Positions 36,501 to 44,481 of a DNA stretch of 64,000 bases are shown piece by piece. Position 1 is the first letter of the stretch. Each line of letters begins with the position of its first letter. Both the position numbers and the translations under genes were made by a program. Under the pieces are notes generated by a model. The model had not been told where the DNA came from, did not search any database, and saw only the letters and a list, made by a program, of their open reading frames with translations. This DNA comes from Planctomyces sp. SH-PL14 (GTDB lineage Bacteria; Planctomycetota; Planctomycetia; Planctomycetales; Planctomycetaceae): the NCBI RefSeq assembly GCF_001610835.1, contig NZ_CP011270.1:4110001-4174000 (forward strand). Reading direction: 5' to 3'.

Positions 36501-38059
36501 CGGGCGAGCAGCTCCTCTCCTGCGGGGCCGACGGAAAGGTTCACGCCTGGAAGACCTCCACGGGCGAGCGGCTCCGGTCCTACGAGGGACCGACGGACGC
36601 CGTCACCTGCGTCACCTTCACCCGGGACAACGCCCGCGTCCTGGCAGGGGGGCTCGACAAAGCGGTCCGTATCTGGAGCGCGGGGGACGCCCAGCTTCAG
36701 AAGACCTTTGTTCATCCGGCCGCGGTTCGGTCTCTCAGCCCCAATCACGAGAACACTCGCGTCGCCACGACGGGGGACGACGAACGGGTCCACGTCTGGG
36801 ACTTCGAGTCGGGTCGGGAGCTGGAGTTCTTTGAGGGACACGTCGGACCACCGACGGGAGTCGCCTTCGCCTCCGACAACCGGACGATCATCTCCGGCGG
36901 GGCCGACGCCGCGATCCGGATCTGGACGCTGGCAGCCCGGCGCGTCGTCGCCGCGCATCCGGGGCCGGTCGTCGACCTGCTCCAGACCAACGGCGGCGGA
37001 CAGGTCGTCACGCTCGGACGGGACGGCCAGGCCCGCGCCTGGGACACGAACCTCCACCCCGGTCGGGAGTTCTCCATCGGGGAGTCGGTCCCGACCGCCA
37101 CGGCGGTCCGGCAGGACAGCCAGCAGCTCGCGATCGGCGACGAAGAGGGGACGCTCCACGTCTTTCAGTACGGCTCCGGTCAGCTCCAGCAGAAGCTGGC
37201 CGCAGGAGCCCGCGTCACCGCGCTCGCCTACAGCCCCGACAACAAGCGGCTGGCTCTGGCGAGTGAAGTCCGGCAGCTCCGCGTTTACTCGACCGAGGAC
37301 TGGTCGACGCTCCAGGAGACCACACTCCCCGCGGCGGCGACCGACCTCCGCTTCACCTCCGACGGTCAGCGGCTGTGGATCACCGACCGCGACGGCGGCG
37401 TCCGGGAATGGGCCGCGACGTCCTCGAAGGAAATCCGCTCCTTCGGCGGACACGGCGGCGCGATCTACGGCCTCACGTTCGCCGGCGATGGAACCACGAT
37501 CGCCTCCTGCAGCGCCGACCAGACGCTCCGAACCTGGGAGCTCGCGACGGGGCGGCAGATCCATCAGCTCAACGGCCATCAGGCCCCGGTCTACAGCCTG
37601 ACCCGCAGCGCGGATTCGACGCTGCTCGTCTCCGGAGCGGGAGACAAGTCGATCCGGTTGTGGAACGCCGCGAGCGGCGGCGGGCTCTCGCCGCTCCCCT
37701 GCGGCGACCAGACGGTCTACTCCGTCGCCCTCCATCCGAACGGCCGGACCCTCGCCGCCGCGGGGGCGGACAAGAAGCTCCGGCTGATCGACCTGCTCTC
37801 GGGGACCGTCCAGAAGACGCTGGAGGGGCACCCCGATTACGTCCACCGCGTCCTGTTCAATCCGGCGGGAACGAAGCTGCTCTCCTGCGGCTTCAGCGGT
37901 CGGATGTACTTCTGGAATCTCGACGGATCTCCCGCCGCGCGGCAGCGGCTGGGCGAGGCGATCCACGCCGCCGCGTTCCATCCCGACGGCACGCGGCTGG
38001 TCCTGGGGGGCTCCAGCGGAAAGTCCTATCTCGTCGAGACGCCCCCCGACGGTCGTTGA
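33560..38059 (+). CDS. Giant exported WD40-repeat protein
   Basis: From GTG 33560, preceded by AGGAGG with 7-base spacing, a 1499-residue protein. A signal peptide (VGSLRSIVLGCVGMGASLAF, cleavage near TLAQT) precedes WD40 repeats to the very C-terminus. I count about 30, with the usual GH...SPDG...LASGG-D..IRVW pattern, for example LQGHTGAVNGAGFTRDG, LRGHAGPVEAMAFHPDSQ, FTGHSGAVTSVAISHDGK and LEGHPDYVHRVLFNPAG. That is enough for four or five seven-bladed propellers. No kinase, caspase or other effector domain is present. A periplasmic interaction scaffold is the likely role. The SulP gene follows after 41 bases on the same strand. Confidence 0.93.
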   Translation: MGSLRSIVLGCVGMGASLAFFSPCDTLAQTPPKVLTTLQGHTGAVNGAGFTRDGKLVVTVSADETIRIWDATTGQEVRRLEGPKGHLLSLAIAPDDRSFITGGQDNQIRHWDLPQSVPLRSLAGHTAAASRFAVSPDNQVLASVGDDRQLRLWETKLGAASGAWKADQKTPTAVAYRFDNQELAIGDEAGRITLWNPVENRTVGLLGAHAGPVRGLHYHPNNQQIISAGQDGDARIFQLPLVPPRLIPGHYSAVSALVLAPNGQHILAGGEDKVARLFLLQTGQLQREFPPLPGRITAVAASSNSAHAAAADSEGNIQLWGFNDGNPQPLLRGHAGPVEAMAFHPDSQRIATAGRDGTVRVWRVPPTPIQLLHGHQAPVRAMASTPDGRQFASAAADKVVHFWNANGQSARQYGGHQAEVLSLAYRGDGGLVASGDAAGTVHVQSSDGNLQGVLGAHPAPVTAIGFHPTLQILCTADAEGTIKQWLLPLNPPRQQAGHPEAIRAVAVTADGRFTLSTSNDGAIRVWESSSGNHVRNLDGLPGPILSVAVSPDGNLVVAGNEAGTIRFWNLSDGQHRGEGKAPGGAIPTIAFHPRELVVATGSADGHVRVWTVPAPPKDGTPPAAPEEKTSYRAHEGEITSLAYAADGLTLVSGGADKRVHLQTLANPDSGKSLTGPRDRIRALAISPEGLVYATSGDRKIYVWTTAGDGKPLRTMADTAVTTSLALSADGRRLALGGGAAGAGGNDDRIVRVVDPATLLELERFTGHSGAVTSVAISHDGKTLASGGVDKLVRIQNVSSLHTMSVGQGPVTEVAILPGSFRMLAAVGGEPQVRQWQADGKPLPPLVLSAPISQFRTRDQELLTTDSEGRIQFWSLPDLKPTRSIEAAAPLTSLTLKGDGSRLAVGDSLGQVRVYAVSETPVLLEQFRVETPVADLVFAGDAQKPTVVVGSIAPQLSQRELAIERLIPAHAGAALGVAFNNSGEQLLSCGADGKVHAWKTSTGERLRSYEGPTDAVTCVTFTRDNARVLAGGLDKAVRIWSAGDAQLQKTFVHPAAVRSLSPNHENTRVATTGDDERVHVWDFESGRELEFFEGHVGPPTGVAFASDNRTIISGGADAAIRIWTLAARRVVAAHPGPVVDLLQTNGGGQVVTLGRDGQARAWDTNLHPGREFSIGESVPTATAVRQDSQQLAIGDEEGTLHVFQYGSGQLQQKLAAGARVTALAYSPDNKRLALASEVRQLRVYSTEDWSTLQETTLPAAATDLRFTSDGQRLWITDRDGGVREWAATSSKEIRSFGGHGGAIYGLTFAGDGTTIASCSADQTLRTWELATGRQIHQLNGHQAPVYSLTRSADSTLLVSGAGDKSIRLWNAASGGGLSPLPCGDQTVYSVALHPNGRTLAAAGADKKLRLIDLLSGTVQKTLEGHPDYVHRVLFNPAGTKLLSCGFSGRMYFWNLDGSPAARQRLGEAIHAAAFHPDGTRLVLGGSSGKSYLVETPPDGR

Positions 38060-38100
38060 CCTCCGGAACGTTCCGGTGGCCACTCAGGGAGTTGCTCACC

Positions 38101-39738
38101 ATGAACGCCATCGAGTCCTCCGCCGCGGCGCGAATCGGCCGCGATCTGACCGCCGGGATCGTCGTCTTCCTGGTCGCCTTGCCGCTCTGCATGGGGATCG
38201 CCCTCGCCTCCGATGCGTCGGTCTTCTCGGGGCTGGTGTCCGGCGTGGTCGGCGGCATCGTGATCGGTTCGCTGAGCGGGTCGCACACGAGCGTCTCGGG
38301 GCCGGCGGCGGGCCTCACGGCGGTCGTGGCGGCGCAGATCGCGGCGCTCGGATCGTTCGAAGCGTTCCTGCTGGCGGTCGTGATCGCGGGGCTGCTCCAG
38401 ATCGGACTCGGACTGCTGCAGATCGGGTCGATGCAGGCGTTCGTCCCCGGGAGCGTCATCAAGGGCCTGCTGGCGGCGATCGGGATCATCCTGATCCTGA
38501 AGCAGATCCCGCACCTCGTGGGGCACGACGACGATCTCGAAGGGGACCTGGCGTTTCTGCAGCCCGACGATGAGACGACCTTCAGCGCCCTGTGGTCCGC
38601 CCTCGGCGACTTCCACCTCGAGGCGGGACTCGTCGGTCTGGTCTCGCTGGGCTTCCTCTTCGCGTGGGACAGGATCCCCTGGTGCAAGAAGTCCGGCTGG
38701 CCGCCGCAGCTCCTCGTCGTGCTGCTCGGGATCGGACTCAGCCAGGCGCTCCGCGGCCTGGGCGAGGCGTGGGTCACGGCCCCCCAGCACCTCGTGCAGG
38801 TGCCGATTGCGGACTCGCTCGACACGTTCCGGACGTTCTTCCTGTTCCCCGCCTGGAGCCGCCTCGTCGATCCGGCGGTCGCTCTCGCGGGGGTGACGAT
38901 CGCCCTCGTCGCCTCGCTGGAAACGCTCCTCAACGTCGAGGCGGCCGACAAGCTCGATCCGCGGCGGCGGAGCACGCCGGCGAATCGCGAGCTGGTTGCC
39001 CAGGGGGCCGGCAACCTCGTCTGCGGGTTGATCGGGGGGCTGCCGGTGACGTCGGTCATCGTCCGGAGCTCGGTCAACATCAACGCCGGGAGCCAGTCGC
39101 GGCTCTCGGCGATCGTTCACGGGATCCTGCTGGCTTTGTGCGTGGCGCTCGTGCCGACGTGGCTCAACCTGATCCCGCTCGCCTGCCTGGCGGCGATCCT
39201 GATCCACACCGGCTTCAAGCTCGCCAGCCCGCAGGTGATCCGGCGGCAGTGGCAGGCGGGGTTCAGTCAGTTCGTGCCGTTCCTGGTAACGGTCACGGCG
39301 ATCGTCTTCACCGATCTCCTGATCGGCGTCGTCATCGGCATCCTGGTGAGCGCCGGGTTCATCCTGTACGCCGGCACGCTCCATCCGCTGAAGACGATCC
39401 GTGAGAGCCGCGAGGGGCGGGAGACCTTGCGGATCGAGCTGGCGCATCAGATGACGTTCCTGAACCGGGCGGCGCTGTCGCATGCGTTCGACAGGATCGC
39501 TCCCGGGAGCGATGTGACGATCGATGCCCGGCAGACCGACTACATCGATCCCGATGTCCTGGAGTTGATCCGGGACTTCGAATCGTCGATTGTGCCGGCC
39601 CGGAAGATTCACCTCGACCTCGTTGGCCTTCGCGACCGGTATCCTCTGGGAGGGGCGGCCGCCGCGGAGGAGGCTGAACGGGGATGGAAGGCGGAATCGC
39701 CGGCGTCCGGATCGGCTCCGGCCCCGCGCGGCGGCTGA
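38101..39738 (+). CDS. SulP family anion (bicarbonate/sulfate) transporter
   Basis: A 545-residue SulP/SLC26 membrane protein from the ATG at 38101. The N-terminal SulP signature is clear (RDLTAGIVVFLVALPLCMGI, then SHTSVSGPAAGLTAVVAAQI). About 12 helices follow, including the ASLETLLNVEAADKLDP region and PVTSVIVRSSVNINAGSQSR typical of the bicarbonate/sulfate branch. The cytoplasmic end carries a STAS-like stretch (VTIDARQTDYIDPDVLELIRDF), shorter than a full STAS domain, and an Ala/Pro-rich tail. No carbonic anhydrase is fused or adjacent, so the ion cannot be decided. Confidence 0.92.
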   Translation: MNAIESSAAARIGRDLTAGIVVFLVALPLCMGIALASDASVFSGLVSGVVGGIVIGSLSGSHTSVSGPAAGLTAVVAAQIAALGSFEAFLLAVVIAGLLQIGLGLLQIGSMQAFVPGSVIKGLLAAIGIILILKQIPHLVGHDDDLEGDLAFLQPDDETTFSALWSALGDFHLEAGLVGLVSLGFLFAWDRIPWCKKSGWPPQLLVVLLGIGLSQALRGLGEAWVTAPQHLVQVPIADSLDTFRTFFLFPAWSRLVDPAVALAGVTIALVASLETLLNVEAADKLDPRRRSTPANRELVAQGAGNLVCGLIGGLPVTSVIVRSSVNINAGSQSRLSAIVHGILLALCVALVPTWLNLIPLACLAAILIHTGFKLASPQVIRRQWQAGFSQFVPFLVTVTAIVFTDLLIGVVIGILVSAGFILYAGTLHPLKTIRESREGRETLRIELAHQMTFLNRAALSHAFDRIAPGSDVTIDARQTDYIDPDVLELIRDFESSIVPARKIHLDLVGLRDRYPLGGAAAAEEAERGWKAESPASGSAPAPRGG

Positions 39739-39781
39739 GTGGAATTTGGTTCGCTTCCCCTTTGAGACTTGTGCCCACATC

Positions 39782-40297
39782 ATGACGCCTCAAGAGCTCC
39801 GCACCCTTCAGGGTCCGATCAAGGCACAGTTCCGTGAGCATCCCGAGACCGCGCTCAAGCGGTTCGTGATCGAGGGGGAGTTGGACCAGTCCCGTCTTGT
39901 CTGCCGGCTGAAGACCGGACATGGCCCGGTGGTTGATGCGGGGCTGCACGAGCTGACGGGAGGGGACGGGACGTTTGCCTGCTCGGCCCAGATGCTTCTG
40001 GAGGCGATTGCCGGGTGTGCTGGGGTGACGGCCTGCGTGGTGGCGACGGCGCTGGGGGTCGAGTTCGGGATGGGGCGGATCTTTGTGGAGGCTCCACTCG
40101 ACTTTCGGGGGACGCTGGGTGTGAGCCGGGATGTGCCGGTCGGTTTCACCGAGATTGCGATCCGGGTTGTGTTGCCGGTGGATGCGGCGGTGACGGAGGA
40201 GACGTTTGCGAAGATGGCGGAGTTGGTTGAGCGGTATTGTGTTGTGGCTCAGACGCTGCGGGCGTCGGTGAAGACGACGGTTGAGCGCGCGGCATAG
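39782..40297 (+). CDS. OsmC family protein
   Basis: A 171-residue OsmC/Ohr-fold protein starting at ATG 39782, 43 bases after the SulP stop. Typical features: GGDGTFACSAQMLLEAIAGCAGVTACVVATALG, with the Cys residues placed like the reactive Cys of OsmC in the long helix, and the late ERYCVVAQTLR segment. OsmC proteins reduce organic hydroperoxides; a second Cys occurs in the ERYCVVAQT segment, as expected for a peroxidatic/resolving pair. Element R6 begins about 3 bases after its stop. Confidence 0.85.
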   Translation: MTPQELRTLQGPIKAQFREHPETALKRFVIEGELDQSRLVCRLKTGHGPVVDAGLHELTGGDGTFACSAQMLLEAIAGCAGVTACVVATALGVEFGMGRIFVEAPLDFRGTLGVSRDVPVGFTEIAIRVVLPVDAAVTEETFAKMAELVERYCVVAQTLRASVKTTVERAA

Positions 40298-40299
40298 GC

Positions 40300-40612
40300 C
40301 CGCGTCCTCGCCGAACGGACGCCCATAGCTCAAATCCAACGTGCGACGGCAGCCGGGGTCAAGGGGGCAACCCCTTGCCGCCGGAGGCGCTTCCATGAGG
40401 AACCGTGGGATACAACGGACGTCCGCTTTGTGGTACCGGGGTTGAGGAATCACCGCTCGCTCTGCAGTCCCCGCGGGTTGGTGAGGGGCATCCGGCATGT
40501 TGTCCGCGCTTGGACACGCACTCCTTCCGACAGTGTCCGACGAGACGGCCTCCGGCGGGCAAAGGGGCGTTGCCCCTCTGCACTCCCCACCAGGGTGCCC
40601 CTGGACCCGGTG
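40300..40612 (-). repeat. Intergenic structured element, copy R6
   Basis: Reverse-oriented copy exactly filling the gap between two convergent genes: the B end is about 3 bases from the OsmC stop and the A end about 5 bases from the TRIC stop. The right hairpin (CAAGGGGG-CAA-CCCCTTG, 40360-40377) and the palindrome CGGACGTCCG are present. The GAGAGATGTCTGAAGGAG block is altered (TCCGACAGTGTCCGACGAGA on this strand). Confidence 0.92.
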
Positions 40613-40616
40613 AGGA

Positions 40617-41246
40617 TCAGTCGCTCGATCCACCCGCCCCCGTCCGCAGCAGCGGCAACTTCCATCCGTAACGGATCCCGCCCATCCGCAACAGAAACAC
40701 CAGAAGCCCCGCCACCACCGCCTGCAACGTCCGATCCAGATCCGACGACCGCATCACCACCAGCAACAACGCCCCCGCCCAGGCCGCCGTCGCATACAGC
40801 TCACTCCGAAAAACAATCGGGATCTCATTGCACAGGACGTCCCGCAGGATCCCGCCAAAAGCCCCCGTCATCACCCCCATCAGCGACGCCGCAAACCAGG
40901 GCGTCCCCACATCGAGCGCAATCCGTGTCCCGGAGACAGTGAACAGCGCCAGACCCACCGAATCGGCCAGCAGAAACAACCGCTGCGGCGGAGCCAACGT
41001 CTCCGCCAGGATCCCCGCCACCGTCGCCGAACCAATCGCCACCAGCAGGTAAGTCTGGTCGGCCAGCCAGAACACCGGCCGGTCCAGAAGCAGGTCCCGC
41101 AGCGATCCCCCGCCCACCGCCGCCGCCAACCCCACCACGATCCCGCCGAACAGATCGATGGCCGGCTTGCGCCCCGCCTCCAGCGCCCCCGAAGCCGCGG
41201 CACTCGCCACCGCCACCAGCCCGATCCAGTAAATGTACTCGCCCAT
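40617..41246 (-). CDS. TRIC-type trimeric intracellular cation channel (UPF0126)
   Basis: A 209-residue membrane protein with two internally similar halves of three helices each. Landmarks of the YadS/YicG (UPF0126, TRIC) family: ASGALEAGRKPAIDLFGGIVVGLAAAVGGGSLRDLLLDR in the first half and VMTGAFGGILRDVLCNEIPIVFR in the second, with paired GG-xLRD motifs. Bacterial members form homotrimeric cation channels. It ends with a Gly/Ser tail (RTGAGGSSD). Divergent from the M60 protease gene. Confidence 0.9.
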   Translation of the reverse strand: MGEYIYWIGLVAVASAAASGALEAGRKPAIDLFGGIVVGLAAAVGGGSLRDLLLDRPVFWLADQTYLLVAIGSATVAGILAETLAPPQRLFLLADSVGLALFTVSGTRIALDVGTPWFAASLMGVMTGAFGGILRDVLCNEIPIVFRSELYATAAWAGALLLVVMRSSDLDRTLQAVVAGLLVFLLRMGGIRYGWKLPLLRTGAGGSSD

Positions 41247-41353
41247 AAGCTTCCAGATCGGCGCGGAACCACATCAACGGCTTGGCCCGCCGCGCTTCGA
41301 CGAACCCCGGAACGAATCGGCCACGGCGGAATTGCATCGCGACCGACGTCCGA

Positions 41354-41378
41354 TATAGTGGAAATTGCGTTCACTATA
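41354..41378. promoter_or_regulatory. Operator-like inverted repeat in divergent promoter region
   Basis: TATAGTGGA (41354-41362) and TTCACTATA (41370-41378) match as an inverted repeat at 8 of 9 positions around a 7-base spacer. It lies between the divergent TRIC and M60 genes, about 30 bases before the M60 start, in locally AT-rich sequence resembling a -10 box. Binding by a dimeric repressor is inferred; the regulator is unknown. Confidence 0.55.
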
Positions 41379-41408
41379 AAGCAAGTCCGTCGGAACGGGG
41401 ATCGGGTG

Positions 41409-43724
41409 ATGCGGAAGACGTTGGAACGCGCGGTGGTCGGTTGGGCAATTCTCTGGATGGGATTCGTGGTCCCCGCGGTCGAAGGAGCCAAGGCCGACAA
41501 GCCGACCCGGACCGCCAAAGCGGGCAAGGGTGAGAAGGCCACCGTCGACGTCGCCGCCCAGCGCGACGCGGACCGCGCGGCGGTGATCGACGGCGTGAAA
41601 GAGATCGTGTTCCCCGGCGTGCCGGGCGCACTCGCCCTCTTCGGCGAGACCGCGTTTCCGATCGCGGTGGCGGTCTCCGAGAAGACCCCCGCTCCCCTGA
41701 TCGCCGGGGCGCGGCTCGGACAGGGACGGGTCGTCGCCTTCGGTCACGGCGGCTACTTCGGCAAGGAACTCGCCGGACAGGGAGACAGCCTCAAGCTCCT
41801 GAAGAACGCCATCGTCTGGGCCAGCGGAAAGCCGGAGTCCGAAGTCCGGGCCGCCGTCCATGAGAACCGCGAACTGGCCGAGACTCTCCGCGGGACGGGG
41901 CTCGCGATCGCCGAATACAAAGGCCACCGCATCGGCGGGCCGAAACAGACCAACGTGGCGCTCGTGAACCTCGACCGCGCGAGCGACTCCGAGATCAAGG
42001 CCCTGACGAAGTTCGTCGAAGACGGCGGCGGCCTCCTGACCGTCAGCGCCGGCTGGGTGTACACCGGCTACATCGCCAAGGCGGGCGAACCGCTCCGCGA
42101 CGCCCCGCAGAACCGCCTCTTCAGCCGGGCCGGAATCGCCTGGGCGGCCGACACGGTCGACAACCCGGCCAGCGGCTCGCCGCTGCCGGTGGCGCAGGAG
42201 GTCTCCGCGTATCTCAACGCGTCGGTCGCCCTCGACGTAATCGAAAAGGCTCTCGAGAAGGAACGGCCGACGGGGACGAAAGACGCCCGCCCCGAAGATG
42301 ACCGGATCGCGCTGCGGGCCCTGGAGCTCGCCGCCTCCTCCTGCCCGGCGGACGACACGCTCTTCATGCCCCGCGTGGAGACGATCGTCACGAAGCACGC
42401 GGCCGCGATCCCCAAGCTCGGGGAATCGAAGTCGATCCAGGCCCGGGACATCCTCCCGTGGTCGCTCATGACGCTCCAGACCGCGTACTACAACAACGTC
42501 CCGATCGACCGCCTCAAAGCCCCCGCGACCGCCGCAGCCTTTCCCGGCGCGGTCACCAGATCCCAGAAGCGCGAGACGGGCGAGCTCCAGATCGACCCTT
42601 CGATCCCCGGCTGGCACAGCACCGGCTTCTACGCGCCCCCCGGGGAGCCCGTGGAGGTACGGGTCACCGGCAAGACCGACGCGCAGCTTTCGGTCCGGAT
42701 CGGGTGCCACAAGGACAGCCTGTGGGGGAAGGACAAGTGGTCCCGCCCACCGTCGATCGACCGGGTCTTCCCGATGACGGCAGCGCGGCTGACGGTCGGC
42801 AACGCCTACGGCGGCCTGATCTACATCGATGTCAAGCCGGCCAAGGAGAGTTCCGGCTCTAAGGCGACGCCGCTCAAGGTCGAGATCACCGGCGCGGCCC
42901 CGGCCCCCTACTTCGTCCTCGGCAAGACCACCGATCAGGAGTGGCGGGAGTCGATCCGCAACCGCCCCGCCCCCTGGGCCGAGCTGGCGACCGACCGCGT
43001 GATCATCACCGTCCCGTCAGAGACGATCCGCAAGCTCGACCTCCCGACCCAGCTCATGACGCAGTGGAACAGAATCCTCGACGGGGTCGCTGATCTCGCC
43101 GCCATCCCGCATGAGCGGACGCGTCCCGAACGCTACGTGGCGGACGTCCAGATCTCCGCCGGCTACATGCACTCCGGCTACCCGATCATGACGCACCTCG
43201 ACGCCGCGCCGCGGATGGTCGATTACGGCCGTCTCTCGACGGTCGGTGAGTGGGGCCTCTACCACGAGGTGGGCCACAACCACCAGGACCCGATGTGGAC
43301 CTTCGAAGGGACCGGGGAAGTCACCTGCAACCTGTTCGCCCTCTATCTCCTCGACACCCTGACTCCCGGCGCCCCGTATCACGACGCGATGGCGGCCGAG
43401 AAGCAGAAGGCGAACGAGGCCAAGTACATCGCGGGCGGCCGGAAGTTCGAAGACTGGAAGTCCGACCCGTTCCTGGCCCTCATCATGTACGGGCAGCTCG
43501 CCAAAGGCTTCGGATGGGAGCCCTACAAGAAGGTCTTCGCCGAGTACCAGACGATCCCGGCGTCGGAGCGACCGAAGACGGAAGAGCAGAAGCACGACCA
43601 GTGGATGGTCCGCTTCTCAAAAGCGGTGGGCAAGAACCTCGGCCCGTTCTTCCAGCACTGGGGAATCCCGACGTCACAAGCCGCGCGGGATGCGATCAAG
43701 GACCTCCCGGAGTGGATGCCGTAA
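41409..43724 (+). CDS. Exported M60 (enhancin/SslE-like) metallopeptidase
   Basis: A 771-residue protein from the ATG at 41409, with a signal peptide (RAVVGWAILWMGFVVPAVEG). Residues 50-210 look like a glutamine-amidotransferase-fold domain (PLIAGARLGQGRVVAFGHGGYF, EDGGGLLTVSAGWVYTGY). The M60 domain follows, with the zinc motif HEVGHNHQ (His619, His623) and the downstream acid in FEGTGEVTCNLF. M60 enzymes cut heavily glycosylated, mucin-like proteins. In a free-living planctomycete the target may be an environmental or cell-surface glycoprotein. It is a single-gene unit ended by the hairpin at 43752-43801. Confidence 0.9.
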   Translation: MRKTLERAVVGWAILWMGFVVPAVEGAKADKPTRTAKAGKGEKATVDVAAQRDADRAAVIDGVKEIVFPGVPGALALFGETAFPIAVAVSEKTPAPLIAGARLGQGRVVAFGHGGYFGKELAGQGDSLKLLKNAIVWASGKPESEVRAAVHENRELAETLRGTGLAIAEYKGHRIGGPKQTNVALVNLDRASDSEIKALTKFVEDGGGLLTVSAGWVYTGYIAKAGEPLRDAPQNRLFSRAGIAWAADTVDNPASGSPLPVAQEVSAYLNASVALDVIEKALEKERPTGTKDARPEDDRIALRALELAASSCPADDTLFMPRVETIVTKHAAAIPKLGESKSIQARDILPWSLMTLQTAYYNNVPIDRLKAPATAAAFPGAVTRSQKRETGELQIDPSIPGWHSTGFYAPPGEPVEVRVTGKTDAQLSVRIGCHKDSLWGKDKWSRPPSIDRVFPMTAARLTVGNAYGGLIYIDVKPAKESSGSKATPLKVEITGAAPAPYFVLGKTTDQEWRESIRNRPAPWAELATDRVIITVPSETIRKLDLPTQLMTQWNRILDGVADLAAIPHERTRPERYVADVQISAGYMHSGYPIMTHLDAAPRMVDYGRLSTVGEWGLYHEVGHNHQDPMWTFEGTGEVTCNLFALYLLDTLTPGAPYHDAMAAEKQKANEAKYIAGGRKFEDWKSDPFLALIMYGQLAKGFGWEPYKKVFAEYQTIPASERPKTEEQKHDQWMVRFSKAVGKNLGPFFQHWGIPTSQAARDAIKDLPEWMP

Positions 43725-43751
43725 GGGACTTCACGATGAACGGAGTCGTCG

Positions 43752-43801
43752 CGCGAGCCAACGCCCCCTGCTCGGGCCGAGCAGGGGACGACCGACTCGC
43801 G
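43752..43801. terminator. Bidirectional GC-rich hairpin between convergent genes
   Basis: CCCCTGCTCGG (43765-43775) and CCGAGCAGGGG (43777-43787) form a perfect 11-base inverted repeat. Outer arms CGCGAG (43752-43757) / CTCGCG (43796-43801) extend the structure. It lies between the convergent M60 and lipoprotein genes. It lacks a T tract, so terminator function is inferred from position. Confidence 0.65.
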
Positions 43802-43858
43802 TGATGGCCTGGAGACCGTTCGCCCAAGCCCCATCTGGAACTGACGGGCGCGACGCGA

Positions 43859-44224
43859 CTACTTGCCGGGGCTCGCGGCGATCTCGTTCATCTTGTTCTG
43901 GAGCTTGCCGAGCATCCCTTCCAGCTCCAGCTTGTTCTTAGCGTTCTTGACCTCCGGGACCATCGCCTTGGCCATGTCGCGGAGTTCGATGAAGCCTCCC
44001 CCGTACTCCTTGGCATACGCGTCCAGGGATTCGAGCAGGATGGTCAGCTGGTCGCCGGCCTGCTTGGGGTTCTTCAGTGCGGCTTCGACGAAACCGTCGA
44101 GACGCTCCTTAGCAGTCGTCGCCACCTGGCTGACGCTCGGAGGAGGGGACGACTCTCGGCCGCACCCAGCGAGCAGGATCAGGAGGAGCCCAGGAGCGAT
44201 CCATCGCAAGGAGAGAAGTGACAT
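43859..44224 (-). CDS. Small lipoprotein, paralogous to the one at 45913-46275
   Basis: A 121-residue protein with a lipoprotein signal (LRWIAPGLLLILLAGC, lipobox LAGC, lipidation Cys21). A predicted helical body follows (KERLDGFVEAALKNPKQAGDQ, YAKEYGGGFIELRDMAKAM, NKLELEGMLGKLQNKMNEI). The second lipoprotein nearby shares length, layout and a similar middle motif (GG-F-LRD/LH-A). No named domain. It lies downstream of the DUF1559 gene on the same strand with a 257-base gap (44225-44481) in which no open frame is convincing. Confidence 0.82.
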   Translation of the reverse strand: MSLLSLRWIAPGLLLILLAGCGRESSPPPSVSQVATTAKERLDGFVEAALKNPKQAGDQLTILLESLDAYAKEYGGGFIELRDMAKAMVPEVKNAKNKLELEGMLGKLQNKMNEIAASPGK

Positions 44225-44481
44225 CGCAAATCCTATTCAGAGCAGGCACCAGAGGGGACTTCTGGCAGTCCCGGCCCCGCACCAGATGAAGAAAGAGAAT
44301 TGAAACAGAGAGGCCGCCTCCGCCCCAACGGTCCGGGAAGTCGACGACCTCCAGGACCGCGGGCGGTATCGGGACCAGGCACAGCGGGAAGCGGTGAAAC
44401 CGCCAGGAAGAGTCGGCAGCTTCCCTGGGGACCGAGGCGTTCCAGGAGGCGCTCATAGGCCGCCGCCATCCGCCAACAGTC

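Noticed and set aside
44225-44481. Short overlapping frames between the small lipoprotein and the DUF1559 gene (for example 44233-44469)
   Set aside because: Protein-like starts (AAAYERLLERLGPQGSCRLF) decay into Pro/Gly/Arg-rich sequence and no start has a ribosome-binding site. Possibly a decayed gene, but not supportable.
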